A stretch of 64,000 bases of DNA from the NCBI GenBank assembly GCA_963801065.1, contig CAWDDG010000008.1, forward strand, positions 1-64,000, read 5' to 3'. Position 1 is the first letter of the stretch. Every line of letters begins with the position of its first letter. Source of the stretch: CAWDDG01 sp963801065 (GTDB lineage: Bacteria; Actinomycetota; Actinomycetes; Jiangellales; Jiangellaceae). The notes below the pieces were generated by a model. That model was given only the letters and a program-made list of their open reading frames with translations. It ran no database searches and was not told the DNA's origin. The position numbers were made by a program, and so were the translations under genes. Below are positions 17,892 to 25,769 of this stretch, one piece after another.

Positions 17892-19033
17892 GGGATCACC
17901 GCCATTACCACCGTCGCGCCGGTCGCCGTCTCTGACCTGGTGAGCTGTCCGCCGAGGGCACCCACCCGGTCGGCGATGTCCACGAAGTCTGCTGCCACAA
18001 CGGCGCCACCGCCGGCTTCCACCTCTGCCCGGACGGTCAGCGTGTCGTCCTCCTGGTCGATCGAAATCAGGGCGCGGCTGTCCGGTGCCGGGTGCTCGAC
18101 CGAGCCGAGGACGGCGGCGGCCGTAGCGTAGGCGGCCATTGCCGGCTCGGCGCCGACATCGATGCGCGAACGGACCTCCAACGTCGTCGGGACATCGGAT
18201 GCCGCGACCAGCTCGTCCAAGGCAGCGGCAAGCCCCTCTTCGGCGAGCACACTGGGAAAGATGCCATGCGCGAGCCGGCGCAGGTGGGCGAGGGCGTCCC
18301 GAACCTGGTCCTCGGCTCTGGCAAGTGCCGGGGCGGTCGCGGGATCGACACCGGCGAGGGCGACCTTCAGATGGAACGCGACGCTGACCAGGCGCTGCTG
18401 CGCGCCGTCGTGCAGGTCGCGTTCGATGCGCCGCCGCTCAGCGTCGGACGTGGCGACCACGCGTCGCTGGGACGCCTGAACGTCCGCCAGCCGCGCCTTC
18501 GCCACCGCCGAGAGCTGGGCGTTCTGCAGCGCCAGCCGGGTAGCGGGTGTGACCGCCGTGAGCACGTCACCCTCGTCGGTGCCTCGGGCGACCAGGAGAC
18601 GAAGCACCGGGCCCGACTCGTCCGACAACACGACGTACCTGTCCTGGCCGGGCACCTCGGTGGCGTCTCGGCCTGCGGTGTCGACCCATCGCGCCTCGCC
18701 CGGGACGGCGAAGTGCACCCCTTCGACGCCACTGAGCGCCTCCACTGACCCGGACAGCCGGGCGGCCAACCGGTCGACGGCGGAACGGGTCCGCAGGGTT
18801 CGGGCCGCGACCACGCAGACCGCGGCGGCGGCGATCGCGACGGCCACCGGCTGGAGGACCAGCAGCAGACCGGCGGTTGCGCTGTCTCCCCAGGTCGCCA
18901 ACCGTGCGGTGGCCAACGCCATCTGCGCGCCCAGCACCACCAGCACGGCGCCGACGATCAGGCGCGGGGTTCGCGGATCGTTTTCGCGGATCACGACGAC
19001 AACAGCAAGAAACGCTGCGACCACGGTCAGCAA
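17879..19033 (-). CDS. Sensor histidine kinase, C-terminal (catalytic) portion
   Basis: It begins with membrane helices (VVAAFLAVVVVI, VGAVLVVLGAQMAL, VLQPVAVAIAAAAVCVVAA), then a GAF-like region and the HisKA_3 phospho-acceptor ERRRIERDLHDGAQQRLVSV. The ATPase domain is odd: where an N-box Glu/Asn is expected it has AAAVLGSVEHP, although the later DRVGALGGQL is kept, so ATP binding is doubtful. It opens at a TTG whose sequence overlaps the stop of the upstream membrane segment (TTGCTGA). Helices appear to continue across the join, so this and the next entry are most likely one kinase split by a frameshift. Confidence 0.8.
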   Translation of the reverse strand: MLTVVAAFLAVVVVIRENDPRTPRLIVGAVLVVLGAQMALATARLATWGDSATAGLLLVLQPVAVAIAAAAVCVVAARTLRTRSAVDRLAARLSGSVEALSGVEGVHFAVPGEARWVDTAGRDATEVPGQDRYVVLSDESGPVLRLLVARGTDEGDVLTAVTPATRLALQNAQLSAVAKARLADVQASQRRVVATSDAERRRIERDLHDGAQQRLVSVAFHLKVALAGVDPATAPALARAEDQVRDALAHLRRLAHGIFPSVLAEEGLAAALDELVAASDVPTTLEVRSRIDVGAEPAMAAYATAAAVLGSVEHPAPDSRALISIDQEDDTLTVRAEVEAGGGAVVAADFVDIADRVGALGGQLTRSETATGATVVMAVIPCGS

Positions 19034-19629
19034 GCCGGCAATCGATCACGGCTGACCTGGTAGAGATCAATCCGTCCGAGAAGAGGCGTTACGTCGGCGC
19101 AGGTGCGGGCGCAACCGGGGTCGGCGAACGGGTCGTAGCCCAGGAGATGAACCAGCGCGCCGCCGACGACCAGAGCGAACACGACATGCATCGCCGCGGA
19201 CGCGTTCCGGGAACTCGGTACCGTCCAGCCAAGGCCAACCTGGGCCACTCCCACGACGGCGAACGGCGTCGCAGCGAGCACCCCAGCACGAACGACGTCA
19301 GGAAGCCATGACCAGGCCGCCCACAACGGCAGGAGCGAGCCGACGGTAGCCACAGCGAGCCCAGTGGACGCCCAGGGGTGATCAGCGCGTGTTGCCCAAA
19401 GGCCGGCGACGACGACTCCGACAACCACCAAGCCGACCGTTGTCAGCCAGGCAGGTAGCCGACGTTCGGCAAAGGCGAGCGGATCATCGCCGACCCGATC
19501 CGCCAGAGCCGAGATCAGCACCGTCAATACCGCAACCCCGGTGGCCAGCGCTGTGGTCATCGTCGCGGCACGACCTGCCCGCCCTGGCGGCGTGCTGTGG
19601 GTTCCGCCGGGCATGACCATATGCGCCAT
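19027..19629 (-). CDS. Sensor histidine kinase, N-terminal membrane portion
   Basis: This segment has 200 residues with about five membrane helices (ALATGVAVLTVLISALA, LTTVGLVVVGVVVAGLW, VATVGSLLPLWAAWSW, AGVLAATPFAVVGVAQVGLG, AAMHVVFALVVGGALVHLLG) and a short extracytoplasmic loop, FADPGCARTCADVTPLLG, with two cysteines. That helix-loop design is the normal sensor half of actinobacterial membrane kinases; here the catalytic half lies in the overlapping frame directly downstream. Either a single base change or translational coupling separates them. Confidence 0.7.
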   Translation of the reverse strand: MAHMVMPGGTHSTPPGRAGRAATMTTALATGVAVLTVLISALADRVGDDPLAFAERRLPAWLTTVGLVVVGVVVAGLWATRADHPWASTGLAVATVGSLLPLWAAWSWLPDVVRAGVLAATPFAVVGVAQVGLGWTVPSSRNASAAMHVVFALVVGGALVHLLGYDPFADPGCARTCADVTPLLGRIDLYQVSRDRLPAC

Positions 19630-19660
19630 TGTGCGGACACCGGAGCTCGGGCCGGTGCAG

Positions 19661-19729
19661 TGTTATCCACATCCGAATACCGAGGAAACCCGGTAGGCCA
19701 CGTCGATCCCGGCTCCTAGCGTCCAAGCA
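19661..19729 (+). promoter_or_regulatory. Repeated promoter box, copy 1
   Basis: This is the first of three near-identical blocks: TGTTATCCACATCCGAATAC, CGAGGAAACCCGGT, ACGTCGATCCCGGC, then CTCCTAGCGTCCAAGCA. TAGCGT (19717-19722) fits an actinobacterial -10. No -35 is obvious, and ACCG/CGGT form an inverted repeat around the AAAC core, consistent with an activator site. The gene with the strong ribosome site starts 44 bases after the -10. Confidence 0.65.
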
Positions 19730-19765
19730 TCGGACGACCAGGAATCCCTCTAAAGGAGGCCCGAA

Positions 19766-20578
19766 ATGGCACGTTTCCGACGCACCGGGTTAGCCGCGGT
19801 AACGGCAGCTTTCACGATTGTCGGCGCGGGAGTGGCGACGATCGCGTCGCTTTCCAACCGCGCGCCGACCGACCGACGGAGGGTCATGAGATTCATTGGA
19901 CGACGGCTGCGGAAGGCGTTGGCGCTCGCGACGCTCGTCGTCGGGATCGGGGCGACGTCGGCGATGGCGGAACCGCCGGCCTGGGAGACGGTAACCGTCG
20001 ATGAGACCTATCTACTCCCGATTACCAGCGCCACCTGCGGGTTCGAGGTCTACAAGCACGACTTCGGGACACTCGAGATTCAGACCATGGAACTGCCAGA
20101 CGGCACTGTCCGGATCCACGATGTCGCCGTCCGTATCGACTCGGTCATCTCCGCGCCGTCTACCGGTCAATCGGTGCTCGTCCATCCCGGCGGCACCGGC
20201 GGTCGCAACATCACACTGCACCCAGATGGCTCCGTTACGGTACTCGCGCACGGAACCGACGGCATGATCACGGTGCAAGGCGTCGGGCTGGTCTACGCCT
20301 CAAGCGGCATGGCCCGAATCGAGATTGACTCGAGCGGCAATGTGACGGAGATGGTGCACGGCCTCCACTCGGAGGACTACCGCGCTCTGTGCCCCGACCT
20401 TGGCGGGATAACGGGCGGGCTAGCCGGGAAGGTTCGCTGTCATCGTCGGCCGGCGTCCGGGTGGGCCGTCCACCCGGAGCCGGCCGTTGCGACTCGCCAC
20501 CGGAACGTGGGCAATTCAGCGGCATCCACATCCGAATACCGAGGGAACTCGGTGGGCCACGTCGATCCTGGCTCCTAG
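19766..20578 (+). CDS. Predicted exported protein of unknown function, 3' end altered
   Basis: AAAGGAGG lies 6 bases before the ATG. There are two candidate export segments: GLAAVTAAFTIVGAGVATIA at the start, and after a second GGAGGGTC-ATG at 19886 a classic signal peptide, RRLRKALALATLVVGIGATS ending AMA-EPP. The mature part is beta-rich (VAVRIDSVISAPSTGQSV, GGRNITLHPDGSVTVLAHG) with two cysteines. The true stop was probably the TAG at 20421-20423, one frame over, which overlaps the stop of an opposing kinase remnant. A frame break lets translation run on through that remnant and the next promoter box to 20578. It is controlled by box copy 1. Confidence 0.65.
   Translation: MARFRRTGLAAVTAAFTIVGAGVATIASLSNRAPTDRRRVMRFIGRRLRKALALATLVVGIGATSAMAEPPAWETVTVDETYLLPITSATCGFEVYKHDFGTLEIQTMELPDGTVRIHDVAVRIDSVISAPSTGQSVLVHPGGTGGRNITLHPDGSVTVLAHGTDGMITVQGVGLVYASSGMARIEIDSSGNVTEMVHGLHSEDYRALCPDLGGITGGLAGKVRCHRRPASGWAVHPEPAVATRHRNVGNSAASTSEYRGNSVGHVDPGS
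20420..20515 (-). pseudogene. Histidine kinase, C-terminal scrap
   Basis: Read on the minus strand, this gives RNGRLRVDGPPGRRPTMTAN then LPG and a TAG stop (complement of 20420-20422). This is the end of a kinase ATPase domain and parallels the kinase at 22.6 kb (LNGRFRVESPPGTGTTVTAV). The rest of the gene is missing, cut off where promoter box copy 2 begins. It also explains the CCGGGTGG hairpin here, which is coding and not a terminator. Confidence 0.6.
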
Positions 20579-20587
20579 CGTCCAAGC
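20517..20587 (+). promoter_or_regulatory. Repeated promoter box, copy 2
   Basis: The order of elements is as in copy 1: CATCCACATCCGAATACCGA, GGGAACTCGGTGGGCCACG, TCGATCCTGGCTCC, TAGCGTCCAAGCA. The -10 candidate TAGCGT is at 20576-20581. It precedes the SGNH hydrolase remnant and lies inside the read-through tail of the preceding gene, so the tail cannot be ancestral coding sequence. Confidence 0.65.
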
Positions 20588-20612
20588 AGCGGACGACCAG
20601 GAGGCTGCGGCG

Positions 20613-20989
20613 GTGGCCCCCGACTCGCGAATCCTCATGGTCGGCCAGCTCGGACGACCCAGCCCGTCGTTCGTCGAGAAGCTGGTCGCCGCCGAGCCGT
20701 ACGCGCAGGCAGGTCTCACCGGAACTGGGGAGTGCGATTTCTACGGGCCTGACGGAGCGCTCGTGGCGGAGCACGTCGACACGCTGACGTCCATCATCGA
20801 GGACTACGAGGCCGAGCAGGCCCGGGTGTGCGCCACGGTGCCGGACTGCCGCACCGACGAAGGCGCGCGCGCCGCGTACGTCGACCGCCTAGAGACTTCT
20901 CCAGTGACTGGAACCACCTGAACGTGCACGGACAGGCGGCGGCCGCAGAGATCACGTGGCCTCGCCGTCGCCGCGCTGCTGGAGTTGTG
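20613..20989 (+). pseudogene. SGNH/GDSL hydrolase, C-terminal remnant
   Basis: From a GTG behind GGAGG the first frame reads SRILMVGQLGRPSPSFVEKL, then GTGECDFYGPDGALV, up to AAYVDRLE. The next frame gives the family end DFSSDWNHLNVHGQAAAAE with the catalytic Asp/His pair (DWNHLN), and a third frame finishes LAVAALLEL. The N-terminal block with the GDS nucleophile is absent, so the product would be inactive even without the two frame breaks. Intact relatives are secreted lipase/esterase-like proteins. Confidence 0.65.
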
Positions 20990-21010
20990 ACTACCTGCGT
21001 GTTCGGATGA

Positions 21011-21081
21011 TGCAGTGTTATCCACATCCGAATACCGAGGGAAACCCCGTGGGCAAGGCCGATCCGGGCTCCTAGCGTCCA
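21011..21081 (+). promoter_or_regulatory. Repeated promoter box, copy 3
   Basis: The box reads TGCAGTGTTATCCACATCCG, AATACCGAGGGAAACC, CCGTGGGCAAGGCCGATCC, then GGGCTCCTAGCGTCCA. The first 29 bases are identical to copy 1. TAGCGT lies at 21073-21078, 26 bases before the ATG of the lipoprotein gene, with CTGGAGG in between. Confidence 0.65.
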
Positions 21082-21104
21082 GAGCATGGGATGACCTGGA
21101 GGCC

Positions 21105-22645
21105 ATGATGAAGATAAGAACAACCGGCCCATGGGCCGCAGCCGTGGCGGCGGCAGCCCTGGTGGCGGCGTGCTCGGCCACGCTGGCGCGGACAAGGCAG
21201 GAGCCGAGACGGTCGTGTTGAAGTTGGCAACCATCGACCGTGTCAACAACAACGGCCAGTCGTACGGGCCGGAGGCCTTCCTCGAGAACCTGGAGAAGGT
21301 CTCCGAGGCCGGCATCAAGGTAGAGGTGACGAGAAGTACGGGCAGGGCGGCGCCGGAGGCGGAGTCCGATCTGGTGGAGGCGATCGCCTCCGGTGAGGTG
21401 GACGGCGGCTGGCCCTCGACCCGCGCCTTCGCCAACGCCGGCATCACCGGCCTGGAGGCAGTCGAGGCGCCGATGACGGTGACGAGCTACGCGGCCGAGA
21501 AGGCGCTGGTCTCGGGCCCGGTTGCGGACAAGCTGCTGGCGAAACTCGACGGAACTGGTGTCGTCGGTCTCAACCTCGCGGTGGGTCCACTACGCCGGCC
21601 GTTTGCTGCGGAGGCACCGCTGCTCGGGCCAGAGGACTGGGCGGGTGCGACGTTCCGGGTTTACAACTCGCCGGTGCAAATCGATGCGGTGCGCCTCCTT
21701 GGCGCGACGCCGGTGAACCTGAGCTTGGGGTGGATCGACGAGGTGCGGGCTGGGCGCCTGCGCGGCGTGGAGTTCGACATCGCGCAGTACGCGGCAGATG
21801 GGCAACACCACCGAGGCCGGCTACGTCACCGCCAACGTCGTACTGTGGCCGAAGGTCTTTGTCCTATCCATCAACCAGAAGCGATTCGACGCGCTCAGCG
21901 ACGAACAGCAGGACTGGGTGCGGGAGGCGGCCGAGGAGGCCATGCAAGTCTCGGTCGATGCGACCTATGACGAAACCACCATCGCACAGGAGCTGTGCGG
22001 GAAAGGGCGCGCGCTTCATCGCGGCCAGCCCGGACCAGATCGCCGCACTACGCACCAGCCTGCAGCCGGTTCTGGACGGCCTCGCCGCCGACCCGGCCAA
22101 CGGGGCTCTGCTCACGGAGATCCAGGCAATAGCGGCCGACCACCCAGAGCCTGACGTCCCCACCGTGCCCGAGGCCTGCCAGCAGGGCACGGCGGACGAC
22201 CAGTCGGCTGCTTCCCCGGCCGCCGGCGCTCCGGGCCAGGTATCCGACCTGCCTGACGGCGAATACCGGGTGGAGATCACGACGGACGACCTCGCGGCGG
22301 CCGGATTGGACAACCATGATGGGAAGTCAGGTACGTGGACGTTGACGGTTCGCGACGGCATGTACGAGATGCGCTGCCGGCCCATCGATGATCCAGGAAT
22401 TGACTGCGGACGGCTCCGTCGAAGATCGGCCGCTCGACGCCGGCTACCTACGGGGAACTGGTCAGACCGTGACGCTCGTGCACGACCCTGAACTGGTCTC
22501 CAAGCTGAGCGGATGCAAGCTTCCTGTCTCCGAGACGCTGCCCGACCATTGCGGGCCCGGTGGTGGCGGCCCGCTGACGTGGGAGATCGAGGGCGACAGC
22601 CTCACGTTTAGTGGCGACCTCGAACCGTGGACGAAGATCGGCTAG
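21105..22645 (+). pseudogene. TRAP-type (DctP-like) solute-binding lipoprotein, multiply frameshifted
   Basis: MMKIRTTGPWAAAVAAAALV AAC is a lipoprotein signal with the lipobox cysteine. The body then continues in other frames: VVLKLATIDRVNNNGQSYGP, SDLVEAIASGEVDGGWPSTR, WAGATFRVYNSPVQIDAVRL (DctP-like ligand domain), then NTTEAGYVTANVVLWPKVFV, then ARFIAASPDQIAALRTSLQP, and a C-terminal extension ending GDSLTFSGDLEPWTKIG. At least four frame breaks are needed. Intact homologs would bind an extracellular ligand. The terminal TAG overlaps the stop of the convergent kinase at CTAG. No TRAP permease genes are nearby, so a sensing role beside the kinase is more likely than transport; this is inference. 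Confidence 0.7.
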
Positions 22646-24224
22646 TCCGGAACTACCGCTGTGACCGTCGTGCCGGTTCCGGGTGGGCTTTCCACCCGGA
22701 ACCGGCCGTTCAGCGTTGCCAGCCGGTCAGCCAGCCCTTGCAGTCCCGAGCCCGACGGGTCCGCGCCGCCGTGGCCGTCGTCGGAAACTGACAGCCGTGC
22801 ATTGCGCCGTTGACCCGCCGCACGGTGATGTCGATCCGGTTCGCGTCGGCATATTTGACCGCGTTGGCCAGAGCCTCGGAGCAGACGTAGAAGAGCGCTG
22901 TCTCGGTGTCCGCGTCGCCGGCCGCGTCTGCGGCGACGGTCACCGACACCGGTACCGGGCTGCGCTGGGCCACTGCGTCCAGGGCGTCGCGGAGCCGTCC
23001 GCGCCCGAGCTGCGCCGGAGGTACTCCTGCGACGAGTTCGACGATCTCGTCCCGTGCGGTCGCGAGCTCCGTGACGACGACGTCGAGAGACCCGGCTACC
23101 GCCGGATCACGCGTTGCCGGACGAACCGCAGTCAACTCCGACTGGGCCAGTTGCAGGGACACTCCCACGTCCTGCCGGAGCTGCGTCGCGGCCCGCTCCC
23201 GCTCGCGGTCCGCGGCAGCGACAAGCCTGGCGCGGGAGGCTTCGAGCTCGGCAAGTTGCTGCCGCTGCTCCTCCTGTAAACGCAGATGTGTCACCGCCAG
23301 CCGGACTGCGGCAGCGACCGCGTCGGCGGTCGGTGGATCGTCCAGCGCCGGCGATTGGTGCGCGACGACGGCAACATGCCCGTCGGGATCGTCCACCGTG
23401 AGCCACCGCCGGTCACCACCTCCGGTTGGCACCTGGCGACCACCTTCGTCGACGTATCCCACGTCCGGGCTGTGCCAGCGGAAGACCTGGACGCTGGGAT
23501 CACCAAGTACGCGTCCCAACACGACCGCCAAGCCGTCGAGACCCGTGAGCCGCTCGCCGGCGAGCAGCCGGTCGGCGAGCCGTGCCCGGCTGCGGATGAC
23601 TGCCTGTGCGGCGACCGGAAACGCGATCGCGACCGCTAGGAGCACCAGCTCGTAGCCCACCAGCGCCAAGGTCGGATCGAAGACGTCCGCCCGCCAACGG
23701 GCGACCGACCACGAGGCGCCCAGCGCGAGCCGCCACGGCGATAGCCGCGGCCGCTGGGTAGCCGGTGGCGGCATCCCGCCGGCCCCCGATCAGTACAAGC
23801 AAGGCGACCAGGGCGAACAGCGCGGCCACGGCAATCTGCGGCAGGAGCCCGATCGCGACCGGTACGGCCAGACCTACGACTAGCCAGCGGCTCAGATCCA
23901 CGCACTCGCCCGGCCGGGAAGGCGATCAGCGCCACCAGCCAGCACCGCCTGGTGCACAGACCGGGCCGCGGGCACGAACGAGGCGGTAAGCCAAGCCGCA
24001 CCCACTGCCGCCATGAGCCCGCGTTCCGGGTGCGATCCAGGCGCAAGCGCGGCCGCGACCACGAAGGCCACACCGGTGGCCACGTCGAGGACGATGAGCC
24101 ATGTGCTCGCGTGAGGTGCGGCCGCGTCGGCACGGATGGCGAGGACGACGAGCGCCACCAGGACGAGAACAGCCGCGAACCCGGTGGTGACGTCTCGGAC
24201 CCGGTTGGCGATCTCGGCTCGCAC
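22642..24224 (-). pseudogene. Membrane sensor histidine kinase, frameshifted
   Basis: The start at 24224 gives membrane helices (FAAVLVLVALVVLAIR, VLDVATGVAFVVAAALA, GLMAAVGAAWLTASFVPA). Two other frames supply more helices (WLVVGLAVPVAIGLLPQIAV, ALVGYELVLLAVAIAFPVAA) and a GAF-like sensor, then a phospho-acceptor region whose usual DLHDG is replaced by TQLRQDVGVSLQL, so the histidine is missing. An intact N-box follows (YVCSEALANAVKYADA), and after a break near 22797 LSVSDDGHGGADPSGSGLQG and RFRVESPPGTGTTV to the stop. At least three frame breaks occur. The 3' end overlaps the DctP-like gene. Confidence 0.75.
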
Positions 24225-24359
24225 GCTGCGATCGTGACATCCGCAGATCGGGAGGGCCAGAAGGCGTACGGAATGGCGAGGGTTTACCGAGGCGTAACAG
24301 CACCGACATCGACAGCGGTGAGTCTGGAAGCAGGCAGGGGTGCTGACTGGGAGAAATCC

Positions 24360-24551
24360 ATGGCAGGGCTCGCAGAAGCCATTACCGATGACGCAACCAA
24401 TCTTTCGGTCGCGCTAATCGAGCGAACCGTCGGACTGGTCGCCAGGGCCATGGTGCGCGTCGATGAAATCAACGTCGGGCTCAGTCAACGCAATGCGCTG
24501 CAGGCAGTCACGGCCAACCGGGCCTGGCGCAGAGAGTGGGAGGAGAGCTGA
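24360..24551 (+). CDS. Small hypothetical protein
   Basis: This is a possible 63-residue protein, MAGLAEAITDDATNLSVALI to NRAWRREWEES, helical and without membrane segments. GGGAG lies about 9 bases before the ATG. An upstream in-frame ATG at 24273 could add 29 residues. No family is recognised, and chance coding cannot be excluded. It lies between the kinase start and the sigma-factor fragment. Confidence 0.35.
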   Translation: MAGLAEAITDDATNLSVALIERTVGLVARAMVRVDEINVGLSQRNALQAVTANRAWRREWEES

Positions 24552-24593
24552 CTCGCGGGGGCGTCGTCCCGCCCCGGCACACCCACCTGCGCG

Positions 24594-24993
24594 TCAGACC
24601 TCGTCGACGAGCAAGCCTTCGCGCAGTCTGACCAGCGTCCGGGCGAGCAACCGGGAGACGTGCATTTGCGAGATACCCACCTCGACTGCGATCTGCGATT
24701 GGGTCATGCCGGCGAAGAACCGCGGCAGGAAAATTCGCCGCTCGCGATCGGGCAACGGTTTGAGCGCCTCTCGGTTCTCGACGCCCTCCAGTGCGTCGTC
24801 CTCCGCACCGGGCATGCCGAGGACCGACGGCCCGTCGGGCTCACGCCCGCCCTGCGGGGCATCGAGGGAGAGGGTGCTGTAGGCGCCGGCGGACTCCAAG
24901 CCCTTCAGCACGTCGTCCTCGCCCGTACCGATCCGCTCGGCGAGCTCCGCAACCGTCGGCGACCGGCCCAGCTGCTGAATGAGCGCCGCGGTC
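24594..24993 (-). pseudogene. SigB/SigF-type sigma factor, C-terminal half
   Basis: Region 3 (ALIQQLGRSPTVAELAERIG) and region 4 (RRIFLPRFFAGMTQSQIAVE, then VGISQMHVSRLLARTLVRLR) are clear and in frame to the stop. Regions 1.2-2, needed for -10 recognition and core binding, are missing. The coding sequence begins abruptly near 24,990, where an opposing kinase fragment also begins. A short in-frame deletion in ALKP-LPDRER is also likely. The product would not be a working sigma factor. Confidence 0.75.
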
Positions 24994-25727
24994 GCGGAAC
25001 CGATCGCCCTGGAGAACGGGCGACTCCAGGCCGAGCTGCGGGCGAATCTCGACGAGCTGCGCGGGTCCCATGCGCGACTCATCGAGGCCGGCCAGAAGGC
25101 AACGCCAGCGGCTGCAACGCGACCTGCACGCCGGGGCCCAGCAGCGCCTGGTCGCGCTCTCGCTCGATTTCGGCGTCCTGGAAACCCGGTCGGGCGGAGA
25201 CCCCGACGCCAACACCTTGTTGGCGAAGGCCAGCGACAAGGTCGCCGTTTCCTGGCCGAGCTGCGCGACGTCGCCCGCGGCCCGCACCCGGCGGTGCTGA
25301 GCGCGCACGGCCCCGCCGTCGCGCTCGAATCGCTCACTGCTCGGGCGACAGTGCCAGTGCACCTGACCCTCGAAATGGAGGGTCGCGTCGCGGAGTCGGT
25401 CGAGGTCGCGGCGTACTTCGTGGTCTCTGAGAGCCTGGCCAACATCGGCAAACACGTAGCGCCACATCGGCAACCGTGAGCGTCGTACAAAACGACCATC
25501 AACTCGTGGTCGAGGTCGTCGAGGACGGCGTCGGCGGAGCCGACACTGAACGACGTTCCGGGCTTCTGGGCCGGGCCGACCGGGTCAAGGCCCTCGGCGG
25601 CCGGCTACGAATCTGGACGCCGCGCGGCGGCGGCACACGCGTCTGGGCCGGAGCTGCCATGCGTGTCGCCGCGCCGGTGCCGGCAGTCGTGCTGCTGTCG
25701 TGGGGCCATCCGGTCGACTGGTTGTAA
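24990..25727 (+). pseudogene. Histidine kinase, C-terminal half, frameshifted
   Basis: It starts abruptly in the coiled-coil, AEPIALENGRLQAELRANLD. A second frame gives the phospho-acceptor region RQRLQRDLHAGAQQRLVALS with the histidine, the first frame resumes with ESLANIGKHV (N-box Asn), and a third frame gives VVEVVEDGVGGAD and LLGRADRVKALGGRLRIWTP (G-boxes). The sensor half is missing and at least three frame changes occur. It lies head to head with the truncated sigma factor. Confidence 0.7.
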
Positions 25728-25769
25728 TGCGTAGCCATGGCCCAGCGGCCAACTCCAGGGGCGGTTGGC

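Noticed and set aside
20457..20477. CCGGGTGG...CCACCCGG hairpin as a terminator after the first exported gene
   Set aside because: The same hairpin occurs inside kinase coding sequence at 22678-22701 (the RVESPPGTG region). It is a codon-driven structure of a kinase C-terminus and not a terminator.
24973..25430. Fusion of a sigma factor to an extra N-terminal domain
   Set aside because: The upstream part of that minus-strand frame is antisense to a histidine kinase fragment, so the apparent 300-residue protein is an artefact of the junction.
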